This document shows, piece by piece, positions 49,303-57,321 of a DNA stretch of 64,000 nucleotides (the stretch's first letter is position 1; each line of letters opens with the position of its first letter). The translations under genes were made by a program, and so were the position numbers. Origin of the DNA: Spirochaetes bacterium GWB1_60_80. GTDB taxonomy: Bacteria > Spirochaetota > Spirochaetia > Treponematales > UBA12059. The notes under the pieces are model-generated. The model was given only the letters and a program-made list of their open reading frames with translations. It did not search any database and had not been told where the DNA came from. The DNA lies in the NCBI GenBank assembly GCA_001829185.1, contig MIAR01000041.1, forward strand, positions 90,625 to 154,624. The letters are read 5' to 3'.

Positions 49303-50190
49303 ATGAAACGACGAATTACCCCAGGCTTGCTACTTGCCTCATTGCTGTACCTGACGGCCTGCGTCAGCCAGCCGGAAACTGCCGTGGCCACAGGCGACAA
49401 TCCGTCCCAGCCAGCAGTCGTCACCGCCGCAGCCGAACCGGTCGCTAGCCCACCCCAGCTGGTAGCGCGTATCATCCCCCTGGTGATCCGGGAAACCTTC
49501 AGCTATGCCGATGGCGTGGTCGACCGTTACTTTGAATATGAATATGACGACCAGCACCGCCTCGCGGTCCGACTGACGCGTACCGTGTCGCAGTCGGAGC
49601 CGCTGGAGACGATGCGCCGGCAGTACGCAGCCGAGCACTTGACGCGCCAGCAGCAGTTCAATGCCTCAGGCGAGTTGGTATCGACCATCGCCTACAGCTA
49701 CGACGCTGCCGGGAACCTGGTGCGTGAGAGTCTGCTCGATGGTCTGGATCGCCCGCAGACGGTATCATTGTTTAGCTGGGACGCCGCTGGCCGCCGGGTC
49801 GACTGGCAAGTTTTCAACGGCGAGGGCACACTTCAGGCGCGCAGCGAATATGCCTACGACGCGGCCGGCCAGTTGCAGTCGATTCGCCTGCTCAACGGCG
49901 CCGGCGTCCTGGTCGAGACCGCCGAATACCTTTATCGCGCCGACGGCCTGCTTGACGGTATCACCTATGCCTCGGCCCAGGGTACCACCGTCCGGCGGGT
50001 CGTTTACGCCTATGTCAACGGACAGCGCAGCGAGGAAACGCTATTCCGGTCGGGCACCCGCCTAGAGCGCCGCGTGGTCTACGCGGTGGGTGAGTTGGGC
50101 GAGGACCTTCAGCACCAAGTCTACGACGCCGCAGGCGTCTTGCGCGAACAAGTTACTTTTGAATACCGCTATGTGCAGTTAGCGGAGTAA
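49303..50190 (+). CDS. Predicted lipoprotein with YD/RHS-like repeats
   Basis: 295 residues. Signal peptide with lipobox LLYLTAC (Cys 20), then a short linker (about 20-55), then repeated beta hairpins: FEYEYDDQHRLAVRL, IAYSYDAAGNLVRES, SLFSWDAAGRRVDWQ, EYAYDAAGQLQSIRL and FEYRYVQLAE. These YxYDxxGxLxxx units are the YD/RHS type, but only five or six are present and no RHS core or toxin domain follows. The start has a GGGAGG site. The next gene begins 8 bases downstream, suggesting cotranscription. Confidence 0.75.
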   Translation: MKRRITPGLLLASLLYLTACVSQPETAVATGDNPSQPAVVTAAAEPVASPPQLVARIIPLVIRETFSYADGVVDRYFEYEYDDQHRLAVRLTRTVSQSEPLETMRRQYAAEHLTRQQQFNASGELVSTIAYSYDAAGNLVRESLLDGLDRPQTVSLFSWDAAGRRVDWQVFNGEGTLQARSEYAYDAAGQLQSIRLLNGAGVLVETAEYLYRADGLLDGITYASAQGTTVRRVVYAYVNGQRSEETLFRSGTRLERRVVYAVGELGEDLQHQVYDAAGVLREQVTFEYRYVQLAE

Positions 50191-50198
50191 GGAAGAAT

Positions 50199-51374
50199 AT
50201 GCGTAAAATCATTCTGGTTTTAATGGCCGCGCTGCTGGCGTTGCCGATCGCGGCGGCCGACGAGGCCACTCGTTTACTTGGTTATGTTTTAACAACCGCC
50301 AATACCGTTGCGGCGCGTTATTCGGCGACGCTCAACCTGGTGACCAATGGCGATCCGGCTGGCGCCGAGTATGTGGCCGATGCTTTGACCCTCGAACTAG
50401 AAGCGCGCAGTACCATTCGTCCCGGCGTGCAGACTGAAGCCTACGAACGGCTGCTCCAGTTGATGGCCAAGGCTTTGGGCGATTGGCGCTACAGCAATGC
50501 TGCCGCCTCACTCTGGCGCGTAGTGCAGGAATCAACCGAACCGCTCACCCAGGCCGAGGCCCTCATCTCGCTGGGCGCCATCCGGGCCACCGAGTATGGC
50601 GAGCGCATCAGCCTGATGCTCACGGACCTGAACTCGCGGCCGGCCCGGGATCCGGAAGCCGGCGAGAAGCTGGCCTACGGCGCTATCCTGGCACTGGAGC
50701 GGATGCGTTTCAGTAGCGGTTTCCGGGCTGTCTTCTTTGCGGCTGACGCCTGGTATAGCCAACGCGTCAAGGAGCAGGCCCAGACCAGCCTGCCGCTTAT
50801 CTTGGCCGATCCATCGGTCGAACTGCTGGATATCCTGCGCGTCGAAAGCAACCCCCGTCGCCTGCGCGCCTTGCAGTTCAGCCTGGCCTCCAGCCTGAGC
50901 GGTGAACAAAAGATCGCCATCGCCAGGCTCGCCCTTCAGGTGGGCATTCAGACCAATCCGGCCAACCGAGCCGAGGCTACCGTGTTGGCCAACCTGCGCA
51001 AGCTGTCCCTGAACGCCTTGGTGGATCTGGGCGACCGCTCCGGCGCCGCCGCGACCGATTTTACGGCGGCCTACCACCTGGCCGAGCGCAATAACGATGT
51101 CGACGAGAAATTGCTGGCCTTGCGCGCCATGGGCAATGACCGCAGCGCCGCCTCGGCCAGGGAATTGGCTATTATCATCACTCGCCTGAATGATGACCAG
51201 CAGGCCGGGCGGGTCAACGAGGAGCGCAACCGGCTGATGCAGGCTGCCTTGGAATACGCTGCTATTAGCCGTAGCCGGGAATTGTACGCTGCCCTGCAGC
51301 AGGTCAATATTAACAACGGCTGGTCCAATACTATCATTCGCCTTGCCAACGAAGCCCTGCAAGTGTTAGAGTAG
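50199..51374 (+). CDS. Exported helical-repeat protein of unknown function
   Basis: 391 residues. A signal peptide of about 20 residues (MRKIILVLMAALLALPIAAA) is followed by an almost wholly alpha-helical chain with helix pairs resembling HEAT repeats (LTQAEALISLGAIRATEYG, LALERMRFSSGFRAVFFAAD, LAIIITRLNDDQQAG). No catalytic motif is visible. An AAGGAAGA site precedes the ATG. It probably shares a transcript with the YD-repeat lipoprotein and may work with it in the periplasm; that link is inferred only from spacing. Confidence 0.7.
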   Translation: MRKIILVLMAALLALPIAAADEATRLLGYVLTTANTVAARYSATLNLVTNGDPAGAEYVADALTLELEARSTIRPGVQTEAYERLLQLMAKALGDWRYSNAAASLWRVVQESTEPLTQAEALISLGAIRATEYGERISLMLTDLNSRPARDPEAGEKLAYGAILALERMRFSSGFRAVFFAADAWYSQRVKEQAQTSLPLILADPSVELLDILRVESNPRRLRALQFSLASSLSGEQKIAIARLALQVGIQTNPANRAEATVLANLRKLSLNALVDLGDRSGAAATDFTAAYHLAERNNDVDEKLLALRAMGNDRSAASARELAIIITRLNDDQQAGRVNEERNRLMQAALEYAAISRSRELYAALQQVNINNGWSNTIIRLANEALQVLE

Positions 51375-51389
51375 GCTGATCCGAGAAGC

Positions 51390-51427
51390 TTCCCCGCCGG
51401 TCGCCGTCAGCGACGACCGGCGGGGAA
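51390..51427 (+). other. Long perfect stem-loop without U-tract
   Basis: A 14-bp perfect stem (TTCCCCGCCGGTCG) with a 10-nt loop lies between the helical-repeat gene and the M24 peptidase gene. There is no T-run after it, so it is not a standard terminator. It could pause polymerase or protect upstream mRNA. Confidence 0.6.
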
Positions 51428-51457
51428 CGGTCTGTCGGCCCGTAAGGAGTATTAAGC

Positions 51458-52576
51458 ATGGATGCATTTGCCCGCCGTCGCCACACCCTGGCGGCCGACC
51501 TGAAAGCCCGCGGCCTGGCCCTGGCCCTGTTCGAGGATACCGAAGGACGGCGTGACCCGTCGGTGCGTTACTTTACCGGCCATCCGGGCGACGCTCTATT
51601 GTTCATCGCCGCCGACGGCCGCTCGGTACTCGTTCCCTGGGACATCAACATGGCCAATGCCATGGCCACGGTTGACCTCATCATTGCCTATACCGATTTC
51701 GGCCGCAGCGTCTACGGCGCCATGAAGGCCATCATCGAGCGCTGGGCCATCCCGACCGGCGGCCGGATCGACCTGCCCACGGCCACTCCTTATCTCAACT
51801 ACATCGAGTTCGTCGAGCAGTGTCCCGATCACGATTTTGTCTGCGCCGAGACGAGCGCCAGCCAGAAAGCCCTGGCGATGCGCGCCGTCAAGGACGAGGC
51901 TGAGCTGGCCATCTATGCCATGGTCTCGCGTATCACCGACGAGCTGATGGACGACATCGAGGCCGGCGTACGCGCCGGTGATTTGACTACCGAGACCGAG
52001 GTAGCCCTGTTCATCGAGCGGGAACTACGCGAGCGCGACTGCGAGTCGACCGGCTTTGACACCATCGCCGCCGGTCCGACGCGCAGCTTCGGCATCCACG
52101 CTTTCCCGTCCTACTCGTCCGCCGGCTTCGGCGACGAGGGCCTGTCAATCCTGGACTTTGGCCTGGTTTACCAGGGCTACACCTCCGACGTTACCATGAC
52201 CTTCGTGCGCGGCAAGCCGGAAGGCCGGCGAGCTGAGATGATCAGCCTGGTGTACAGAGCCTATAACGAGGCAGTGGCAATGTGCGCCCCTGGCGTCAAG
52301 AGCCGCGACATCGCCCTGCGCGTCGAGGCCATTTTCAAGGAAAAAGGCTTTGTCATGCCGCACGGCCTGGGGCACGGCGTCGGCCTGGAAGCCCACGAGA
52401 TGCCGCCAGTGAATACCCGCGAGTCCAATACCTGGGTCCTGGAACCCGGTCACATCATCACCATCGAGCCCGGGCTCTATGACCTGGAACTCGGCGGCGT
52501 GCGTCTCGAGAATGACGTCTTGATTATCGAAGGCGGCCACGTGGTATTGACGCACTCGCGTATTGTGCAATTATAA
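51458..52576 (+). CDS. M24 metallopeptidase, Xaa-Pro dipeptidase/aminopeptidase type
   Basis: 372 residues. A creatinase-like N-terminal domain (about 1-140) is followed by the pita-bread catalytic domain with all five metal ligands: the two aspartates in ILDFGLVYQGYTSDVT near 240, the histidine in HGLGHGVGLEAHE near 310, the glutamate in ITIEPGLY near 340 and the glutamate in GVRLENDVLI near 355. It cleaves peptides with proline at position 2 or Xaa-Pro dipeptides. AAGGAG lies upstream of ATG 51458. A terminator follows. Confidence 0.92.
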   Translation: MDAFARRRHTLAADLKARGLALALFEDTEGRRDPSVRYFTGHPGDALLFIAADGRSVLVPWDINMANAMATVDLIIAYTDFGRSVYGAMKAIIERWAIPTGGRIDLPTATPYLNYIEFVEQCPDHDFVCAETSASQKALAMRAVKDEAELAIYAMVSRITDELMDDIEAGVRAGDLTTETEVALFIERELRERDCESTGFDTIAAGPTRSFGIHAFPSYSSAGFGDEGLSILDFGLVYQGYTSDVTMTFVRGKPEGRRAEMISLVYRAYNEAVAMCAPGVKSRDIALRVEAIFKEKGFVMPHGLGHGVGLEAHEMPPVNTRESNTWVLEPGHIITIEPGLYDLELGGVRLENDVLIIEGGHVVLTHSRIVQL

Positions 52577-52615
52577 AGTAACTTGGCGCCAGGCGTAGGC
52601 CTGGCATTAAAACGG

Positions 52616-52656
52616 ACGGTCGTCGCGGCATATTTCTAGCGGCGGCCGTTTTTTTT
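52616..52656 (+). terminator. Intrinsic terminator after the M24 peptidase gene
   Basis: An 11-bp stem (ACGGTCGTCGC/GCGGCGGCCGT, with G-U pairs) and a 12-nt loop, followed by T8. A smaller GCCAGG/CCTGGC hairpin lies 10 bases upstream. Confidence 0.85.
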
Positions 52657-52707
52657 GGTGCGCAGGCCAGCCGCGAGCCTGGACAGCCGCAGTGTTGCTG
52701 GCGGGCG

Positions 52708-53712
52708 TTACAGGCGTACGGCCTGCCAGGCCAGTTGACGGCCGGCGGCCGGCGGTAGGCAGCCGTCGATCTCGGACGGCACCTGCCAGGCTTGCCTGGT
52801 CAGCAGCAATTCGCCGCGATTGGGTGGAAGGCGGTAGAAGTTGGCGCCGGCCCGGCTGGTGAAGTGTTCCAGGGCCGACAGGGCACCGGCGGCGGCGAAT
52901 ACCTCGGCCAGGAGTGGCAGGGCCACCGGCGCGGTATAGCAGCCGGCCGGCGCAGCGCTGGATAGCTTGGCGGATACCGGGTGCGGCGCGCTGTCCGAGC
53001 CGAAGAAGAAGCGCGGCGATCCGGAAACGGCCGCAGCTACCAGCGCCCGACGGTCGGCAGCGCTCTTCAACGGCGGTTTGCAGAACAAGCCGGGCTGTAA
53101 GCTGCCGCCCAGCAGGTCATCGATGCAGAAAAAGAGGTGGTGGGCCGTGATGGTGGCAGCCACTCGTTCCGGCCAGGCCAACACGGCTGCCACGGCGCTA
53201 GCGGTGGACAAGTGTTCCAACACGATGCGCAGCCGCGGGTAGGCGTGAATCAGTCTGTCTACCACTGGCAGGAATTCGGTTTCTCGTTCCAGGGCCGGTG
53301 CGGCTGGATTCTCGCCGTGGATGGACAGGACAATATCGTTGTCTTCCATATAAGCCAGTTCTTGGTGGATGCTGGTCGGGTCGGCCACGCCGTCGGCGGC
53401 GTTGGTAGTGGCGCCGGCCGGGTAATATTTACCCGCTAGGCAGCCGGCCGCCAGGCAGCCGGCCACGGCGGCCGTTCCCATGCCCGGCAGCAGCTTGAAG
53501 GTCATCAGTGGCTGGCAGCTCGGGGCGGCGGCGGCGATTTGGGCTCGGTAGGCGTCGACGGCTAGGCCGTCTGCCACTGGCGGCAGGGTGTTGGGCATGA
53601 CCAGCATGCGTCCGCAGCTAGTGGCTGTCCGGGCGGCATAGGCCGCCAAACCCGGTCCCTGGCGTAGATGGACGTGCCAGTCGTCCGGTAGACCGAGCCG
53701 CAGCTCATTCAT
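52708..53712 (-). CDS. pyrC: Dihydroorotase, PyrC type
   Basis: 334 residues. It forms dihydroorotate in pyrimidine synthesis. Metal and substrate residues are in place: DDWHVHLRQG near residue 12, the carbamylated lysine in AGKYYPAGATTNAADGV near 90, SIHGE near 125, LEHLST near 155, TAHHLFF near 180 and GSDSAPH near 240. These match the short class II (E. coli-like) enzyme. ATG 53712 starts inside the 3' end of the phosphatase gene (8-base overlap), so it is cotranslated with a signalling protein rather than with other pyrimidine genes. Another ATG lies at 53708 but is in a different frame. Confidence 0.93.
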   Translation of the reverse strand: MNELRLGLPDDWHVHLRQGPGLAAYAARTATSCGRMLVMPNTLPPVADGLAVDAYRAQIAAAAPSCQPLMTFKLLPGMGTAAVAGCLAAGCLAGKYYPAGATTNAADGVADPTSIHQELAYMEDNDIVLSIHGENPAAPALERETEFLPVVDRLIHAYPRLRIVLEHLSTASAVAAVLAWPERVAATITAHHLFFCIDDLLGGSLQPGLFCKPPLKSAADRRALVAAAVSGSPRFFFGSDSAPHPVSAKLSSAAPAGCYTAPVALPLLAEVFAAAGALSALEHFTSRAGANFYRLPPNRGELLLTRQAWQVPSEIDGCLPPAAGRQLAWQAVRL

Positions 53713-55366
53713 TGAAGGCGAATTCCATGATTGAGACGTCGTCGTCGAAGTGTTCCTGGATGGCCTCGTGGCGGATGGCATCGATGATGCGGTTGATGGG
53801 TGATAGGCAAGCCGGTGCCAAGGCGCACTCGCGATGGTGCTCCAGCAGGATATCGAGGAATTCGTTCCAGGCCAACATGGTGCCGTCCTTCTTGCGGATC
53901 TCGAAGATTCCGTCCGAAAAAAGGTAGATGTGCGAGCCAGGTTGGATAGTCACGCGCCGTTCCTGGAATTTCGCGGCGTCGTCAACGCCGATAATGCAGC
54001 CTTCGCTGGTCAGTTCCTCGGCCAGGCCATCCGGGCCAACCAGAATGGCCGGTGGCGCGCCGCCCGAGGCATAGCACAGTTCCCGCGTCTTGGAATTGTA
54101 AACGCCGTACCAAATAGTGAAGTACATGTTGTTCTGCTCCTCCAGCCGGAAGGAGCGGTTAAGGGTGGCCAGCACGCTTGCGGGCATGCCGAAGTCGATA
54201 TTGCCCAGGGTTAGGCTGCGCAGGACGTTCATGATAGTGACCGACAGCAGGGCTGCCTCGATGCCGTGGCCGCTGACATCGATCAAGTACAGCGCCAGCC
54301 GTTGGTCGTCCAGCCGCTGGTAATAAAAGCAGTCGCCGCCGAGGCTGAGCGATGGAATGAAGGCCCAGTCCGCGGCTACGTGCCCCCAGCGCAGGCGGGC
54401 CGGCAGCAGGCTACGCACATAGGTAGCGGCATCGCGCAGCTCAGCGGCCAGGCGATTCTGGGTTTCCAGCAAGCGTTTGAGTACCTGGTCCTTCTGTTGC
54501 TTGTACTCTTTTTTTTCGAGTAGGCTGTCAATGCGGGCCCGTAGGATGCTGGGATCGAACTGGCGCAGGAAATAATCCTCGGCGCCCATTTGCAGGCAGT
54601 GGGCGATGGAGCCGGGTTCCTCGAGTGCGGAAATGACGATGACAGCCGTTTCGCGCAGGTGCTCGTCGGCCTTGAGGGCTTCCAGGAACTGGAAACCGTT
54701 CATGTGGGGCATCATCACGTCCAGGAGGATGATGTCGAAGGGCGCCTTGGACAGAATGTTGAGGGCGTCCTGGCCGTTTGTGGCTAGACAGACGATGTGT
54801 CCCTGGCGCTCCAGGTGGCGGGCCAGGAGGTCACGGTTGAATTCGTTGTCGTCGACGATCAGGATGCGGCCAGAGCGCTTGGCTCGGGCTGACTCGATGT
54901 AGGCGGTGCGTGGCGGGTGCGGCACCGCTGGCTGGCCGGGCTGGCTGGCCGGCGGGGCGTCGTTGCTGCCTAAATAGTCCTCAAACAGGTCGACCAGTGC
55001 GTTGGCCGCTTCGCGCACCTTGCCGACATCGGCCTGAATATCGCGGTCGTTGCTGGCCATGGCCAGGCGGCGGGCGGTTTGGGTCAGCGAGATCAGGCTA
55101 TAGAGGCAGGCGTAGACGGTTTTCTTGACCGTTTCCAGTTGGTCTGTGTTTTCCGGGCTGGCATTATCGGCCGTGCTCAACTGTAGGTATTCCTGGACCG
55201 GGTCGCGTAACGCCACGGCGGCACTTTGCAAATCGAGGATAGTTTGACGCAGGTCGCTGGTTTGGATTACTTCGGCTTGCACGGCCAGGAGCTCCGCGTA
55301 GCCAACGATATGATTGAGGAAGGTGCGGGCCTCGTGGCGAAAGCGGGACCGCTCGTCGACGCTCAT
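53705..55366 (-). CDS. HisKA-like, receiver and PP2C/SpoIIE phosphatase signalling protein
   Basis: 553 residues, cytoplasmic. Residues 5-110 are helical, with RFRHEARTFLNHIVGYAELL resembling a histidine-kinase dimerisation/phosphoacceptor helix, but no ATPase domain follows. Residues about 165-285 are a receiver: DD pair in ILIVDDNEFNRD, phosphoacceptor Asp216 in LLDVMMPHMNG, and VISALEEPG. The usual KP before the last strand is RQF, a departure. A coiled linker (LEKKEYKQQKDQVLK) leads to a SpoIIE/PP2C phosphatase (about 335-553) with GGDCFYY, YLIDVSGHGIEAAL, FSDGIFE and FDDDVSIMEF. It probably controls an anti-sigma-factor antagonist pathway. The 44-residue ORF upstream is in the same operon. 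Confidence 0.88.
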   Translation of the reverse strand: MSVDERSRFRHEARTFLNHIVGYAELLAVQAEVIQTSDLRQTILDLQSAAVALRDPVQEYLQLSTADNASPENTDQLETVKKTVYACLYSLISLTQTARRLAMASNDRDIQADVGKVREAANALVDLFEDYLGSNDAPPASQPGQPAVPHPPRTAYIESARAKRSGRILIVDDNEFNRDLLARHLERQGHIVCLATNGQDALNILSKAPFDIILLDVMMPHMNGFQFLEALKADEHLRETAVIVISALEEPGSIAHCLQMGAEDYFLRQFDPSILRARIDSLLEKKEYKQQKDQVLKRLLETQNRLAAELRDAATYVRSLLPARLRWGHVAADWAFIPSLSLGGDCFYYQRLDDQRLALYLIDVSGHGIEAALLSVTIMNVLRSLTLGNIDFGMPASVLATLNRSFRLEEQNNMYFTIWYGVYNSKTRELCYASGGAPPAILVGPDGLAEELTSEGCIIGVDDAAKFQERRVTIQPGSHIYLFSDGIFEIRKKDGTMLAWNEFLDILLEHHRECALAPACLSPINRIIDAIRHEAIQEHFDDDVSIMEFAFNE

Positions 55367-55375
55367 GCGGCGGCC

Positions 55376-55510
55376 TCAGCTTTTTTCGGCATGTTCCTCG
55401 GCGTATTTGCGAAATTCCGCTTCGGACATCGTGTCGGCATACATGGGATACAGAGCTTCGACTAGATCTTCCAAAGTCGGGAATTTTGCCCCGTCAAGTT
55501 TATAGGCCAT
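55376..55510 (-). CDS. 44-residue cytoplasmic protein, partner of the phosphatase
   Basis: 44 residues starting MAYKLDGAKFPTLEDLVEAL and ending EEHAEKS; acidic and probably helical, with no recognised domain. AGGAGAGG lies just upstream of ATG 55510, and only 9 bases separate its stop from the phosphatase ATG. Length, ribosome site and spacing support a real gene. It might be an adaptor or regulator for the HisKA-REC-PP2C protein. The FRKYAEEH helix suggests a binding surface; this is speculation. Confidence 0.6.
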   Translation of the reverse strand: MAYKLDGAKFPTLEDLVEALYPMYADTMSEAEFRKYAEEHAEKS

Positions 55511-55772
55511 TATACCTCTCCTGTGCATCAATGGATCGCCGATTTTTACTGCTGACTATTTTTGCCTGCGGCTCGGCGGGCCGCTGCGGAGAACTTTCCT
55601 GCCGACTCTGGCCATCGTGCACGGCGCAGCCTCGGGAGCAGGTTCACGCTGAATATTAACGGATAGTCTGGAATAATTCAAGAAAATAATTCTTGATAAC
55701 TCCAAACGGGCTGTTTTACTTGATGAAGGTGGCTTGATTGGCTGTCCCGTCGAAAATTTAGGGGCGCGTATC

Positions 55773-56255
55773 CTATTGTGGCGCTTTAAGGAACAGGCTG
55801 AGGGCGCTGATGCCAAGTCCCATCACCAGGCTAACAATTAGGGCGGCAATGGCCACGCCGCAGGTGGCGGCTAGGATGGTTTTACGCTTGCCCAAGCCGA
55901 ACAACCAGGCGCCAAGCGTGCCTGTCCAAGCGCCAGTAAAAGGCAGCGGGATGGCCACGAAGAGAAGAATACCCCAGTAGCCATATTTTTCGATGCCGGC
56001 GTGGATCTTTTGGCGGGTTCGTGCCACCACGCGGTCAAACAGTTTGGCATACCAGCGCCAGCGGTAGAAAATTCGATGGAAGGTTTCCAGGAAGATCAAC
56101 ACGAGCGGGGCCACCAGAGCATTGGCAGCAAAAGCCGTGACCGCCGCCAAGGGCAGCGGCATACCGTTGAGCACGGCGTAGGGGATGGCGCCGCGCAATT
56201 CGAAGATTGGCAGCAGCGCCAGGATGATGGTGGTAATTACAACGGATATAGTCAT
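55773..56255 (-). CDS. COG2426-type small membrane protein (putative export protein)
   Basis: 160 residues with four hydrophobic segments. Diagnostic stretches are FELRGAIPYAVLNGMPLP near residue 20 and IPLPFTGAWTGTLGAWLFGLG near 105, as in the COG2426/small multidrug export family; their transport role is not proven. It is divergent from the CDF transporter gene. A TATAAT box ends 8 bases before ATG 56255. Confidence 0.85.
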   Translation of the reverse strand: MTISVVITTIILALLPIFELRGAIPYAVLNGMPLPLAAVTAFAANALVAPLVLIFLETFHRIFYRWRWYAKLFDRVVARTRQKIHAGIEKYGYWGILLFVAIPLPFTGAWTGTLGAWLFGLGKRKTILAATCGVAIAALIVSLVMGLGISALSLFLKAPQ

Positions 56256-56263
56256 GATGGCGC

Positions 56264-56292
56264 ATTATAAAGCAGGGCCTGGGCTTGGACAA
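56264..56292 (-). promoter_or_regulatory. Predicted near-leaderless promoter of the COG2426 gene
   Basis: TTGTCC, 17-nt spacer, TATAAT, then 8 nt to ATG 56255. Confidence 0.6.
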
Positions 56293-56311
56293 GTCGCTAG
56301 GGGGGGAGCGC

Positions 56312-56340
56312 TTGCCATGCTCGGTGCCGTGGCCTATACT
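56312..56340 (+). promoter_or_regulatory. Predicted leaderless promoter of the CDF transporter gene
   Basis: TTGCCA, 17-nt spacer, TATACT, then 6 nt to ATG 56347; no Shine-Dalgarno is present. Confidence 0.7.
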
Positions 56341-56346
56341 GCCCGG

Positions 56347-57321
56347 ATGACTGATCGCATCATTTGGATAAAACGCGCCGCTTTGCTCAGCCTAGCCGGC
56401 AATGGTCTCCTGGCGGCGGCAAAACTGCTGGCTGGCTTCCTGGCTGGTTCACTGGCTGTGATCGGCGACGGCATCGACTCGTCGACCGACGTGGTCATCT
56501 CGCTGGTGGCTTTGATCGCGGCCGGCTTCATCAACAAGCCGTCCGACCGAGAGCATCCCTATGGCCACAGCCGGGCGGAAACCACTGCCACCACTATTCT
56601 GTCTTTTGTCATTTTTTTTGCGGGGGCGCAGCTGCTCCTGTCCAGTCTGCACAGCCTGCTTGAAAACCGCGCCCGCGAGCTGCCGAGCAGCCTGGCCATC
56701 TGGGTCAGTCTGGTGTCGGTGGCCGGCAAGTTGTTGCTGGCCTGGTCGCAATTCGCCATTGGCCGGCGGACGTCGTCGGCCATGCTGCTGGCTAACGGCA
56801 AAAACATGCGCAACGATGTCCTGATGTCGGCCACCGTGTTGCTGGGGGTGCTGGTGACCACGCTATTGCGCCTGCCCTTGATCGACACCGTGCTGGCCAT
56901 GGTGGTCAGCCTGTGGGTGATGAAGTCGGCGGTCGGCGTTTTCAGCGAGGCCAACGACGAGCTGATGGACGGCAAGGCCGACCCGGTGCTTTACCAGGCG
57001 GTCTTCGGCGCGGTTCATGAAGTGGCCGGTGCCGCCAATCCGCATCGGGTGCGGGTTCGCAAGCTGGCCTCCCTCTATGATATTGACCTGGATATCGAGG
57101 TTGACGGCGACTTGCCGGTGCGTGAAGCTCATGAAATATGCCAGGCGGTGGAGTTGGCCATCAAGGCGCGCATCGACAACGTATACGACATCGTGGTGCA
57201 TATCGAGCCGGCTGGCGGCGGGAAGCATGTCGAGCAATTTGGGCTGGACGAAGCGACCTTCCAGGCCGATGAGCCACCGGCGGCGGCGATGGTCAAGCCA
57301 AGCGCTCCAGGCGTTCCATGA
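56347..57321 (+). CDS. Cation diffusion facilitator (CDF) family efflux protein
   Basis: 324 residues: six transmembrane segments (about 12-205) and a C-terminal alpha-beta domain (about 215-290). Segment 2 has SLAVIGDGIDSSTDV, where the usual HS before the aspartate is DS; HPYGHSRAET follows segment 2-3, and segment 5 has NGKNMRNDVLMS in place of the more common HxxxD pair. The altered ligands suggest a metal other than zinc, for example iron or manganese; unproven. The ATG was chosen from the promoter 6 nt upstream. The 3' end overlaps the convergent DHH gene by 29 bases. Confidence 0.88.
   Translation: MTDRIIWIKRAALLSLAGNGLLAAAKLLAGFLAGSLAVIGDGIDSSTDVVISLVALIAAGFINKPSDREHPYGHSRAETTATTILSFVIFFAGAQLLLSSLHSLLENRARELPSSLAIWVSLVSVAGKLLLAWSQFAIGRRTSSAMLLANGKNMRNDVLMSATVLLGVLVTTLLRLPLIDTVLAMVVSLWVMKSAVGVFSEANDELMDGKADPVLYQAVFGAVHEVAGAANPHRVRVRKLASLYDIDLDIEVDGDLPVREAHEICQAVELAIKARIDNVYDIVVHIEPAGGGKHVEQFGLDEATFQADEPPAAAMVKPSAPGVP

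Noticed and set aside
55556..55816. An 86-codon minus-strand frame between the phosphatase operon and the COG2426 gene
   Set aside because: Basic, low-complexity product, no Shine-Dalgarno, and it overlaps the 3' end of the COG2426 gene in another frame.
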